Assembly (NCBI RefSeq): GCF_041146795.1
Contig: NC_135187.1
Location: forward strand, 18,111,056-18,175,055
DNA length: 64,000 bases
From: Maylandia zebra
Lineage: Eukaryota > Chordata > Actinopteri > Cichliformes > Cichlidae
Reading direction: 5' to 3'
Each line of letters opens with the position of its first letter. Position 1 is the first letter of the stretch. Under the pieces are notes generated by a model that searched no databases, was not told the origin of the DNA, and was given only the letters and a program-made list of their open reading frames with translations. Shown here one piece after another: positions 53,291 through 63,304 of the stretch. Made by a program: the position numbers and the translations under genes.

Positions 53291-53580
53291 ATAGGAGACA
53301 CACACATTGATATACACTAAATATTCATTTCATTTCTTTTTTGTGGTGCCCAAATTGATGCACCTGCTTGATTTTGTTTAAACAATTATTGCACACTTTC
53401 TGTAAATCCAGTAAACTTCTTTTCACTTCTCAAATATCACTGTGTGTCTCCTGTATGATATTTAACTGACATTTTTTATTGTAACAACCAACGATTTATA
53501 CAGGAAAATAATGTCTATTAACAAGGTTGCCCAAACTTCTGCATCCCACTGTATCAGTATATTTTGTCATTAGTATAATA
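53291..53580. repeat. Tc1-derived MITE fragment inside the Harbinger
   Basis: Contains gtgcccaaattgatgcacct at one side and ttgcccaaacttctgcatcc followed by cactgta at the other, the pattern of a common fish Tc1-type short element. It replaces the missing transposase segment. Confidence 0.5.
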
Positions 53581-53643
53581 TGAAATAAATTCTACATGTG
53601 TCAAGTCGTGTGCCAACATTTGCTGTGTAGTAGAACTGAGACA

Positions 53644-53912
53644 TTAGTCATTATAAACATTTATTTGAAATAATATTAAAAGTCTCAAACAGAAAAACAT
53701 TAAACATAAATATATAAAATATAAGAATTTACAGAGAGACAGGAATAAAAAGGACCAGCTGCTCTCCAGAGCAGGAACAAGGCTGAGGAGGAAATGCTCC
53801 ATTGGAGACTGGTGTGGCCTCTTCAGGGACTCCAGGATGGCCAGCTCCACCGCCGATGGACCGTCCTGGGACCCGTCCCTCATCTGCCTCGGAGCCGTCC
53901 TCCTCTGTGGGC
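53644..53912 (-). pseudogene. Harbinger MADF/Myb-like protein, C-terminal exon (degenerate)
   Basis: The acceptor ttttacag at 53913-53920 on the minus strand opens an exon whose frames include 'ELAILESLKRPHQSPMEHFL' and 'LSLVPALES', the C-terminal helix region of the Harbinger-encoded MADF/SANT-like partner protein. That protein helps bind DNA and carry the transposase into the nucleus. Frame changes suggest decay. Confidence 0.6.
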
Positions 53913-54199
53913 CTGTAAAACAGCACAAAACACAAAGAAATGAGAAGGCTGCTACTAGATTTTAATTTCAACATTGAAAAAAAAAAAACCAATAACAGGA
54001 TATAATCAGATTGGTTGTAGATATTTAGTAAAGGTGATCACAAGGGAATCCCACCGACTAAAAAGGTATCAGTGCTTGCTGTACATATCTGTGGGTGCAG
54101 CAGCAGGAGCTCAGGGACTGGGGATGCTCTGCTGCAGAATCAGTTGGTTCTATCAATACAGTATTAAATGTTAACAGGTTGGATATAATAATCGTAGAG

Positions 54200-54640
54200 T
54201 AGACAGTGGTCCCTCATTTATTGCAGGGGTTCTCAGAATAACTAGCCCCTGGTCACAGTTCTCACAATTGATTCTCAAAGTGCAAACCTTTGTAGATTGC
54301 AAAACGTAAAAGTATTATTATGCCGCGGTTTGTCTTCATCTGCCCGCCACTTTCGTGCGCCTTTTTCCCTCACGGTGCAGGTGTCTATTTCCGAATGAGG
54401 CTCATAGTTATGGGTGTTTTTGTGCTGTTTTTTCTATTGGACGCGATGGTTATCAAAACCAAACGTGATAAATTTGGCAAGCGCAGGAGATTTGTCAATC
54501 AGGCTGCAGAATGCAATGCTGTACTGTGCAATAAAAAATCAGCGAAAAAGCAAAGCAGTGACGGATGAACAGCGGGACCACTGTGTGCTGTTTATTAATA
54601 AACAATAAAATATATTCCTAAATGACAACATGCATAAAAG
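54200..54640. repeat. probable MITE remnant in the Harbinger middle
   Basis: Starts near cagtggtccctcatttattg, which resembles the end of a known fish element, followed by a decayed body. ORFs of 64-82 codons here carry no domain. Confidence 0.3.
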
Positions 54641-54746
54641 CAGAACGGTATTTGTATGTCAGTGGGAAAATAGCGGTGGCTTGCTAGCTTTTGTGCGGCT
54701 TCCCCGGGTCAGTGAAAACTTTCAAAAGAGAAATGAATGAACTTAC

Positions 54747-54873
54747 CAGGTTGCCCGATCTCTTCACATATCTTCCTCCAAGCTCGGTCCTTTTGCTGTC
54801 TCGGTACTGAAAGCAGCTGGTGTTGTACGGCTCCGAGTTGTTTGCTACCGCATTGATTAGCCTTCCCCTCCAT
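54747..54873 (-). pseudogene. Harbinger MADF/Myb-like protein, first exon (frameshifted)
   Basis: The minus strand starts with ATG at 54873. In split frames it gives 'LINAVANNSEPYNTSCFQYR' and then the MADF motif 'WRKICEEIGQP' one base out of frame. The donor is cctg/gtaagt at 54746. The frameshift lies near 54780. Confidence 0.65.
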
Positions 54874-55641
54874 TGAAGTATGAAAGGCTTTGGCTGGATC
54901 TGCCCCTTTGACCTAGGTAACAGCCACGTCACCAGGCTCCTGATTGGTTGTCGCGGCGCGATTTGACGCTGGAGTTCAGATTTTTCCAACTCGAGCGGTA
55001 GACGCGAAACGCGCGTATGCACAAAATGCAACACAAAAACTCACGCGCGTGGTTTTATTCGCGAGTCAAACGCGCCAGACGCGCTACACTGACGCGCGTT
55101 TCACGCGTTTTGGCGTTTTCGCGACGGAAATCTGCTTCCGAATTTTCGCGGGACCCGCAATCGCGCGTCATCGCGCCTTTCCATTGACTTTACATGTAAA
55201 CCTGACGCTCTATTCGCGTCCATCGCGTTCGGTGTGAACACACCGTAAGTAAAAGCCGCCAGCTTAGTATTAGGGCCTATAAGACAAGTATGTGGCTGTA
55301 ATATGTTATATGGTGATTATTGTTGTCTATAATTTGATTGTAATTTGTGTTCTATTTTCCATTCTGTTTGTAGAACCACACACACACACATACCCACACC
55401 CACACTGTTGACAATCATTTTGGTCCAGGGCAGACACCTCAGCAGATAGGCGGTCCCACCAAAGAGCACCACTGACTGCCTCTGAACCAGTCTCCCCCTC
55501 ATCTTGAACATCATCCTACGGGGCCACAATGTCACCAGCACCGAGGCAGATGTTGTGCAAAACAGCACATGCTGTTATGACCTGAAACAGATGTTTGTTT
55601 TTAAATAAAGTGTTTATATATCAACAAACACTAAAGTTCCC

Positions 55642-56997
55642 TGTCACGATCCTGGGTCTTTTAACCCAGCATTTTAGGTTTTAGTTTATGTTTGATGTTT
55701 ATGGTTTATTTTTAAGTTCATTCGATTATCTAAGCTCATTTGTCTATTTCGATTCCCCTTGCGTCTTCTACCCCTGTGTTTTAGTCTCCCTTTGCCCTTT
55801 ATGTGTTAAAGCTGCATGTCTTATGTTGTCAAGTTTATATTATCAAGTTTATGTCTGTGTCTCATGTTTCCTGTTTTATTATGAAAGTCTGTGTCCTAGT
55901 TCAGCATAGTCAGCTTTGCTTCCTGTGTCTCATTATGTCAGATTAGTGTCAGCTGTTTCCCATGTGTTTCCACTTCCCCTAATCACCCTTGTGTGTATTT
56001 AGTCTGGCTGTATCCCAATTCAGGGTCTGCAGCCTTAAAGGCCGCATTTTAAGGCCGATTACGTCACAGCGACTCGACGCGACAAAGGCTGTCCCAATTC
56101 GAAGGCTGCTCGAAATGCGGCCCTCAAATGCGTCCTTCATTTCCCTGAATTTTAAGGACGTGGTGGTGTAGACTTCATGGCCCAATATATCCCAGAATGC
56201 ATAGCGCAGCGGTGGGTGTGGATAATTTTGCCGAAAAAAACGGCGGATGAGGGGCGCCCGAAGAGTAAACTTTAAGTACTGAATATTATGTCACTTATTT
56301 ATGTGCAAATGTTTAATAACGAAGAACATTAAAACATTACTGTTGGCCACATGTCGGCAAAGTTATGTGACGTTAGTGACGTTTGTACTAACTTGGTTTT
56401 AAAGCCTTTACTTTAAAATACACGCCGTTCAATAGCTGACCTTAATCTTACAGAGAATGATCAAAGCTCATGTGGAAACAAACAAACAAATGAACAAAAG
56501 ATTTTCTCCTTCATTTCTGTCAAACAAAGCTGTATGAAACGTTTCCAGCTGTTAGTATCATGGCTGCTAGGCAACCTGGGCAGCGCAACAGAGGCTAGAC
56601 CGTCCCATTTCACAAGCCTCGCACTTCCGGCCTTAGCGGTCTTTGAGTACGCGGCCCTTGAGGACCGTTGAGGCTGCGTACTTTAAGGCTGCAGACCCTG
56701 AATTGGGATACAGCCTGTGTGTTTCTGTTCATTCCTTTTCAGGTCGTCTGTTGTCCACGCCATGTTTCCAAGTTTCATGTCTAGGTTTTTCTTGTTGTTT
56801 GTTTAGTTCTCCCAGTTTAAGTTAATGTTAGTTTTACTTCAGTTTGCCTTGCCCTTTGTTTGTACCTTTTTTTTTACCAGCCATATTAAACGGCTCGCTT
56901 TTTGTTAACATTCAAGTTTTGTTCCCTGTTCCTTGGAGTCTGCATTTTGGGTCCACTCTTCACAATACATACAGTCTGCCTCCGCCAGACTGTGACA
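55642..56997 (+). mobile_element. solo LTR split by a MITE
   Basis: Starts TGTCACGATCCTGGGTC and ends GCCAGACTGTGACA, flanked by a 5-bp duplication TTCCC (55637-55641 and 56998-57002). The parts 55642-56005 and 56716-56997 total 646 bp, close to the 635 bp of the solo LTR at 32856. The shared starts (TGTCACGRTYCTGGGTC) suggest one family. Confidence 0.82.
56006..56715. repeat. 710-bp MITE inside the solo LTR
   Basis: Terminal inverted repeats GGCTGTATCCCAATTCAGGG and GGTCTGCAGCCTTAAAG match at both ends. Subterminal inverted sequences (gcggccct, ccttgagg types) extend the pairing. No coding capacity. The target duplication is unclear, so the superfamily is not assigned. Confidence 0.8.
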
Positions 56998-57359
56998 TTC
57001 CCATTATGTCATTATAATAATTCAAAAAACAATGACAATGTATTCTAATGACTTACATGTATTACAAAGGCGTGGTGCACCTCCAGTCCTTGAATGTAAG
57101 GATGTAAGGGCAAGAAACCTCGTCTTCATCATTGTGCAAATCTGAAGTTCATATTAACCCACAGGTTTTGTTTTCTAGGAAATAATAATGTGGATGTGGT
57201 GGTGGAGCCAGGACTTAAACAGACTTAATATGACAACCACACTGATTTCATTTCCTAACACAGGTTTACAGGCCAAAGCGGAGCTACTCCAGAGAAGAAT
57301 TTCTGATGTTGTCTGAAAAATAATGTCACTAACATTTTTATTCTCTTATTTCTGATGAG

Positions 57360-57387
57360 TTGACACATGGGAGGGACCATGTGTCAA
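57360..57387. repeat. perfect 11-bp-arm hairpin
   Basis: Arms TTGACACATGG and CCATGTGTCAA around gaggga. Confidence 0.88.
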
Positions 57388-57559
57388 AAGGGGGAGTCCA
57401 GGTTTAACATTAAACAATGTTTTCCATGATGATTTTTCTAGGACTTCACTGTGATTTGTGTGATTAACAGTTCATGTACAGGTATTTTACATCCATGTTC
57501 AGATAAGGTTTTCATGACGCATAAGTAAAGTTCACTGAAAGGAAATGAAAATATGGTTT

Positions 57560-57700
57560 GATGATGGTTGATATGTTTTCTAAATGGTTAGAAGCTTTTC
57601 CTTCTAGTAAGGAGATACAGGTGCAGTAGCCAAAGTTTTGCTGAAAGGAATCATCCCAAGGGTGGAATCTCCAGACTGAAACTGGGTGTTGATCAGAAAT
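57560..57700 (+). pseudogene. decayed retroviral integrase fragment
   Basis: The + frame reads VDMFSKWLEAFPSSKE, the strand region after the first integrase Asp in gamma- and epsilon-like retroviruses. A frameshift then gives AKVLLKGIIPR. It carries stop codons and its sequence differs from the ERV at 33237, so it is a separate, older lineage. No LTR was identified. Confidence 0.55.
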
Positions 57701-58251
57701 CTTCAGAGACACAGCGAGAAGTCAGGACCATTCCACGCACAGCTGACAGCCCAGGCAGTGCTTGAGGTCAAAGGTCGTGCCATTTAGGGTCCTGCTAGTC
57801 CTCATGAAAAGATTTCAGAACTACAGCAATAACCATAAAGGTTAAGAAAGACCTGTGTTAGATGCTGAGGAAGACAAAACGGTGTATGACGTGCTCTGCC
57901 CTTTCAACCTACAGCTGAGTTGGAACAAGAGAGTGAGGGGTGAAAGAGTCCTCAGCCTGAGTAAAACCAACTGGAGTAATTATAGCATACAACCTTTACA
58001 GCTACTTGACTAGCAATTGTTTATGCACACTTTGTAGGGTAGCTAGACTGCTTTTCAAGCATGTTAGTTCCCGATGCATAAATGCATTAGGTCCTGAGTG
58101 TCTGAGTATACAGAGCAACAAAAGTTGTGAGTTCTTTTGACATGTGTACTGAATTCTGACACATTGTTTAACACCCTGAATAGGATTTTGGGTTCATCAC
58201 ATTTCACTGAGGGATTTTACTAGACCTCAAACATGCTGGGAGCACCTAAAG

Positions 58252-58489
58252 CAGGGGTGCCCAATCCCAGTCCTCGAGAGCTACTGTCCTGCAGCTTTTA
58301 GTTGCATCCCTACTCCAACACAGCTGAATCAAATGGTTTGATGGCATGCTGAAGAGGTACTTCAGCATGCCAGCAAGTTTGGAAAAGGACTGATTACAAG
58401 CCATTCATTTGATTGAGGCGTGTCGGAACAAGGATGCATCTAAAAGCTGCAGGAAGGTAGCTGTCGAGGACTGGGATTTGCTACCCCTG
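58252..58489. repeat. hAT-type MITE (238 bp)
   Basis: Inverted ends start CAGGGGT and the arms match over about 80 bp. It is flanked by an 8-bp duplication with one mismatch (acctaaag at 58244-58251, acgtaaag at 58490-58497), as hAT elements make. The centre is a perfect 13-bp-arm hairpin (58342-58354 and 58360-58372). Confidence 0.88.
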
Positions 58490-60309
58490 ACGTAAAGAAT
58501 GAGGTTGTTTTTTCAGAGCTAATGTGAGTAATTGCTTGGGTTTCCCCAATAGGCATAACTGACTAGAGGACAGTTAAGTAAGTGGAAATGCTTTTAAGAT
58601 GTTGTAAACTGTTTTTAGGAGAGACGGCATCCATCCCCCTTTGCACGGAGCAGCTCTCATTTCTAGAAATCTGGCCACTCTTGCTACCCCTAGTGCCATC
58701 TTAGTTTTGCATATGACTAGCATTAACACATTGAGCCTAGCTACAATTAACATTAAATATAAATTCTGAAACTGAATATATTATAGTTACCAACACCACC
58801 ACCACTAAAAAATGGTTCAGCCCATAGTGCAGACTGACTTTATTTCTTGTTGTCCATAGCAACCAATGCTCATGATTGTGCCAGAACACATTTTGCATCA
58901 ACACCATGGGCATTTTTAGGCTTTCATGCAGGTGGTTAATTGTTACACTTTGAAAATGGAATGAAGGTGGGTGTTATTGACCCTCTGGGGTCGACAGAAA
59001 CGCCGACACCTCCAAATCACACGACAGATTTAAGATATCAAAGCAACTAGATGCAGCCGCGAGTGTGTTTCAACTTGTGTTGAAAGCTCAGACTTAAAAC
59101 TATATACCAGTTTTTTCATTTTATTGATAATCCAATCACAGTTGTGATTAAAAAAAAAAAAAAATGCGTGATGGACAGTGCAAAAAAAAAAGGAAAAAAA
59201 TGCCACTCCTTTCCTACTGTTGTAAAGGTGTACCATGTTGACTGATAAAAATTATTTGGCAACACTTGGGATTTGGTTATTTAGGAAGAGGATAAAGTTT
59301 TGGGAGTGACGGTGGCATTTAGCATGTTTGGAGTGTGTTGTGTTGTTCTGTGAGGCGACTTCTGAATGTCACAGTTGCTGGCCAAAAACCCACAAAGGCA
59401 GACTGCAATGTAAACACTGGCTCCAGGTGAAAAACAGGAGGAGAGATACACCTCCTGCTGTCAGACCTGGTTTTATCTCTTTGGTGTTCTCTCTGTCAAA
59501 GTGTTTTTTGCACTGGCACAAATAATTTGTGTGGCATCTTAATGTGACACCTGATTGATCTCTCATTTTAGTTTTAGTAGTATTCTTAAATGGTTGTACA
59601 AAAAACCTAAAGATGCAGTGGCTGCATTTTAGGTAAATAGTTGTATATAACTTTATCATTTCATGACAGAACGGATTTCTTGCATTTTGTGTAAATTTAA
59701 GCATGTAACAATTTGATTATTTCTAATAATAAAACAAAAGAGTGTGAAACTTAAGTTAGACTTGGGTTTGAACCAAATGAACCACTCCATGTTGTGTTGC
59801 TTTTATTGATTTTATACTTATTGGGCTACACAGTTATCATGTAGACTGTACAGTGTATATAAAATGAAAATTCATGTTTTATGTAACAGAAATCTTTAAT
59901 TATCTGGGCCAAAGAAAATAAAGTTATGGACTATATTTATATAAAACATGTGTTCTGACTGCATTTGATGTATTTTAACCAAAAGAAGCTTTGATTTTGC
60001 CACCCTAAGAAAGTTTCTCTACCACCGCTATCCACCGCTGGTGAGTGAATGAGAGAGAGAGGGGGGGTGAGGCCTGGGGGCAGACAGAGATGGAACCAGG
60101 ACAACAGCGCCATCTGCAGGCCCCGGGGGTACCGAACACCTGAGGCCACACATCTTGGTGACATCTGTGCATCTACCCCAGCATGAGAAGTAAGGAGGCC
60201 CTAGATGGGGTGCCAAGAGCCAAAGGGTGACAGTCCCACTAGTGACACACAGAAAGACAAAGACACATGTGCACACAGCCTTCCCGCACCATCACTGAAC
60301 CACCGCCAA
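58490..60309. other. no gene recognised; weak retroelement traces
   Basis: Near 58618-58680 the frame reads 'RDGIHPPLHGAALISRNLA', a phrase I associate with fish retroelement proteins, but nothing else supports it. The rest is AT-rich, with A-rich tracts near 59147-59200. Confidence 0.35.
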
Positions 60310-60590
60310 ACCGGTCATACTAAATGATATTACAGGCAGCATAATGTTTACCACAGCTTCTCCAGACCCTTTCACATCTGTCACATGTTCTCAGGGTGAA
60401 CCTGCTCTCATCAGTGGTGGACTTGCCAATTCCTAGTATTCTATGGGAAATGCCAGTTGGGCTCAAAAGACCTTCTATGGCCCTGTCCAGCTTTTTCTTG
60501 TGTAATTGTCTCTTGGAATTTCCTCTGTAGTTTTCATTTTGGTTCTGATTTGGAGGTTGTCTCATTGCTGCACCTGTAAAGTCCACCAGC
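60310..60590 (-). mobile_element. Tc1-like transposase fragment
   Basis: The minus strand reads DESRFTLRTCDRCERVWRSC then KHYAACNII, the segment just after the first catalytic Asp region in a fish Tc1 family. It breaks off near 60310. Confidence 0.6.
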
Positions 60591-60647
60591 TACTTCAGTG
60601 AGCAGATCAATATCCCAGATGTTTCACTGATTTGATGCTATTCTACG

Positions 60648-61172
60648 GTGGCCCTGACAGGCCAAATGGACTGCAACTTAAGAAAACACCAGCATTAAGA
60701 AAAACGTTGCAAAAGCACACAAAACACAACAGAAATAGGAAAAAAATCTGATTTCCAAAAGCACAAGGGATGTGTTTCGGGGGAGAATATAACCCGACAG
60801 ACCAGTTGCAGGAACCAAAATATGCTAAGCATTGCGCTGGGAGACGCTTAAAAGTGGAGGACCTATTGGTTTTGCGAAGAAAGAAAAGAGGAGAGGTAAG
60901 TGTGTTGGACTAACTATTAGCCTAAAAATCCGTCATCAGTATTATATGAATCATGATGAAACACGCCTACCATGTTTTGGGTTCCTGCAACTGGTCCGTC
61001 GGGTTATTGTCTCCCTGGAAACACTTCCCTTGTTTTTTCCTATTTCTGTTTTTGTTTATCCTATTTGTGTCTTCGTTTTTCCTATTTCCGTTTTGTTTTG
61101 TGTGCTTTTTCAGTGTTTTTCTTATTGCTGGTGTTTTCTGAAGCTGCAGTCTGTTTGGCCTCTCAGGGCCAC
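60648..61172. repeat. 525-bp fold-back (long inverted repeat) element
   Basis: The outer arms begin GTGGCCCTGACAGGCCAAA and are matched by the complement ending at 61172, with about 90% pairing by eye over the first 60 bp. The pairing continues inward (about 60783-60815 with about 60977-61010), so most of the element can fold on itself. An ORF of 117 codons inside has no domain. Confidence 0.75.
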
Positions 61173-61456
61173 TGTACTATTCTGATTTAAAAGGAGAACC
61201 AAATTGTCCAAGCAGTTTGTCACCATTATCAAGTGAAATTATATTTTATTACTCTGTTACTTGTGTAACAGAGTCATAAATAACATTGTTATAATTACAC
61301 AAAATGTGTTCTAAACCTCCAAACTTCTCCTTTTATACCTGACTTTTAGGACCTCCAAGCCTGTAGTTGTGTTCATTATCAGTTAGAGCCCCTCCTCATT
61401 CTTTTCTTCTTCTTTGGTGCAATACTATAAATACAGTGTACCCCTTTTGCCTCTCC
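61173..61456. other. no gene recognised; one perfect hairpin
   Basis: Contains the hairpin at 61251-61274 (ACTCTGTTAC / GTAACAGAGT, loop ttgt) and a ctataaatac TATA-like string near 61426. Confidence 0.5.
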
Positions 61457-61987
61457 CCTTTTTCTACAATTCCCCTGTGGGAGAGGTGGGTGTCATTGCT
61501 TTCCAGCACCTTAAAGCACACATAATTCATATTTAACCACCCTGATGTTTATGATTGCGATTTTAATTCAGTTATTGTCATTATTGAGCCTGTTTTTGTA
61601 AGATGTTATAAGTGTGTAGTATGTGTGTGTCATAAATGTGTTTTAGGCGCCATAAATGATAGCATGAATATGTATTCCTTGCTAGCTTGGGAGCTGTGGT
61701 GGGTTGAGCTAATCCTCTTCCCCACTGTCTGTATTTGGTCGTAGGAGCTGGAGTGGGCAAATTATTTACTTGGAGGTCTTTCTTTCTTTTACCTTTTTTA
61801 TCAGGTATGTCAGATTTCATGTTGTTTTTGTTTTATCTTATGTCAAATATGTTACGTGTAAATGCATATTTTATGTTTAATGTAAAAATAAATGCCAGCC
61901 TTTTTCTACAATTCCCCTGTGGGAGAGGAGCTGGAGTGGGCAAATTATTTACTTGGAGGTCTTTCTTTCTTTTACCTTTTTTATCAG
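61457..61987 (+). repeat. duplicated segment in split and joined form
   Basis: Blocks 61457-61485 and 61745-61804 are separated by 259 bp that begin GTGGGT and end CGTAG. The same two blocks recur directly joined at 61899-61927 and 61928-61987. The 60-bp second block appears identical in both. The first copy is followed by GTATGT and the second by acacaacgcag. Confidence 0.85.
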
Positions 61988-63273
61988 ACACAACGCAGAA
62001 TCACACCGGTTACACTTGCCATTAATTAACAGATCTGTGTTCTTACAATGTACTTGTACAGCTTGTGTAGTGTTTAACCTTATTGCTTGTTGTAATAAAG
62101 TTTGCTTGTTTGCGTTTACTTGGTATCAGATCAGAAAAGAAAAAAAATTGGTATTACACATCACTATAGTAGGTCGGCTAGTGCAAAAAAAAACTGAACA
62201 GTTAACTGGCTGAAGACTCACCTGGAAAATACAGCTAGACTTAAAACAATTAACTACCGCTTATTTCTTCTCGTTTTCTGAAATCTTCTTCTGATGACAA
62301 TAAAATCACAACGCCGGACTACCTCATAAATTAGGGTGCAAAATCATTGTATGTTTTCTTTCCAGCTTTCCTTGTCTTTCTTGCATTATTGAACTGGGCA
62401 TTTGTTAGATTAGCAAAAACGCATCAGAATTCAGTCCAGTGAAACATGAATTACTTCTGGTGAGCCAAAGACTATTTTTAGTAAGATCTCTTGGTAGTAC
62501 TGTTGAAAGACTGAACAATAAATAAAACAGCTGCAGACTTGCCAGAAAAACAAAACTAGTTTAGCATTAGAAAAAAGGGACCAGCATAGCTGTGTGGTAA
62601 TCCTACAGAAACCTTTGCAGACTGCTTTTTGCTGTTGATTTGGTTCTATTTGCTTCATCACACAACGAGCGGCCAATATTTTATCCTTAAACTCTGATCT
62701 CACTCAACAAACAAACAAATCAGCACAGGCAGATTTTTTTTTTATTTTATTGATAAATTATCATTTTTAAAAAGCCAACTTTACCTTCTAGCTCACGCTA
62801 CATACATACTCACTTACCCAAGTACTGAATTTGAACTATGTACAAAGTATTTCTTAGTATTTTCTGCTTCATCGTCATAATCACATTCAAAACAAGGTTA
62901 GGAGTTTGAACTGTGCCCACCGGTCAAGGTCAAGAGATAGGATGCTGAGTTAGCGTATAGCAATGCTAGCTAGACAGAGTTCACTGAAGGTCAAAGAGCA
63001 GCGATATAAGCAAAGGGAGGAGGGTTTACATTCTAACTCACAGGCAGAAGGAGCAAAGACAGGAACATCATAGGCTTCAACTACCTCTAAAACTGGAAGA
63101 GAAAAAAAAAAGTTGGCATGCAAACGTGAGTCACCATGTTTTGTTTTGTTTTTGTGGATAATTTTGAGAAGGTAACGGTGAAAAGCTTGGGGACAGAGGA
63201 CCAGGAAGCTTCATAACAACTCAAACTGGTTATTGCTGTAGTGAGTTAAAAGCTGCATGGCACAAAGAAATGA

Positions 63274-63304
<31 letters not shown>

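Larger units (their letters stand above)
51655..55245 (+). mobile_element. PIF/Harbinger transposon, two-gene type, internally decayed
   Basis: Terminal inverted repeats begin CGGTGTGTTCACACCGAACG and match at the right end. They are flanked by a TAA duplication (51652-51654 and 55246-55248), the TWA target of this superfamily. It contains a + strand transposase in two exons and, in opposite orientation, a MADF/Myb-like gene, the usual pair. The transposase catalytic half is missing and other repeats have inserted, so it is not autonomous. It sits precisely within the BEL 3' LTR. Confidence 0.92.
44695..55403 (+). mobile_element. BEL/Pao retrotransposon with Harbinger inserted in its 3' LTR
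   Basis: The 5' LTR starts at 44695 and the 3' LTR at 51201. Between them lie a gag-like ORF and a Pao-type pol. The 3' LTR is interrupted at 51654 by a Harbinger element with an exact TAA duplication. Its remainder (55249-55403) matches 45149-45303 with one substitution, then diverges, so the far right end of the element has been lost or rearranged and no target duplication can be read. Near-identity of the LTRs indicates a fairly recent insertion. Confidence 0.9.
55404..57150 (-). pseudogene. Harbinger transposase C-terminal relic (minus strand, two exons)
   Basis: The minus strand 57150-57075 reads as MMKTRF-like coding of the DDE_Tnp_4 domain, and 55582-55404 reads 'VITACAVLHNICLGAGDIV' from a ctgtttcag acceptor, the family's C-terminal motif. 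The intervening intron holds the solo LTR at 55642-56997. The orientation is opposite to the Harbinger at 51655. The relic abuts the truncated BEL LTR, so a rearrangement took place at 55403/55404. Confidence 0.65.

Noticed and set aside
54320..54608. 82- and 64-codon ORFs between Harbinger genes
   Set aside because: They overlap a decayed MITE and show no Harbinger or other motif.
60832..61185. 117-codon hydrophobic ORF
   Set aside because: Entirely inside the fold-back element; the hydrophobic string comes from T-rich sequence.
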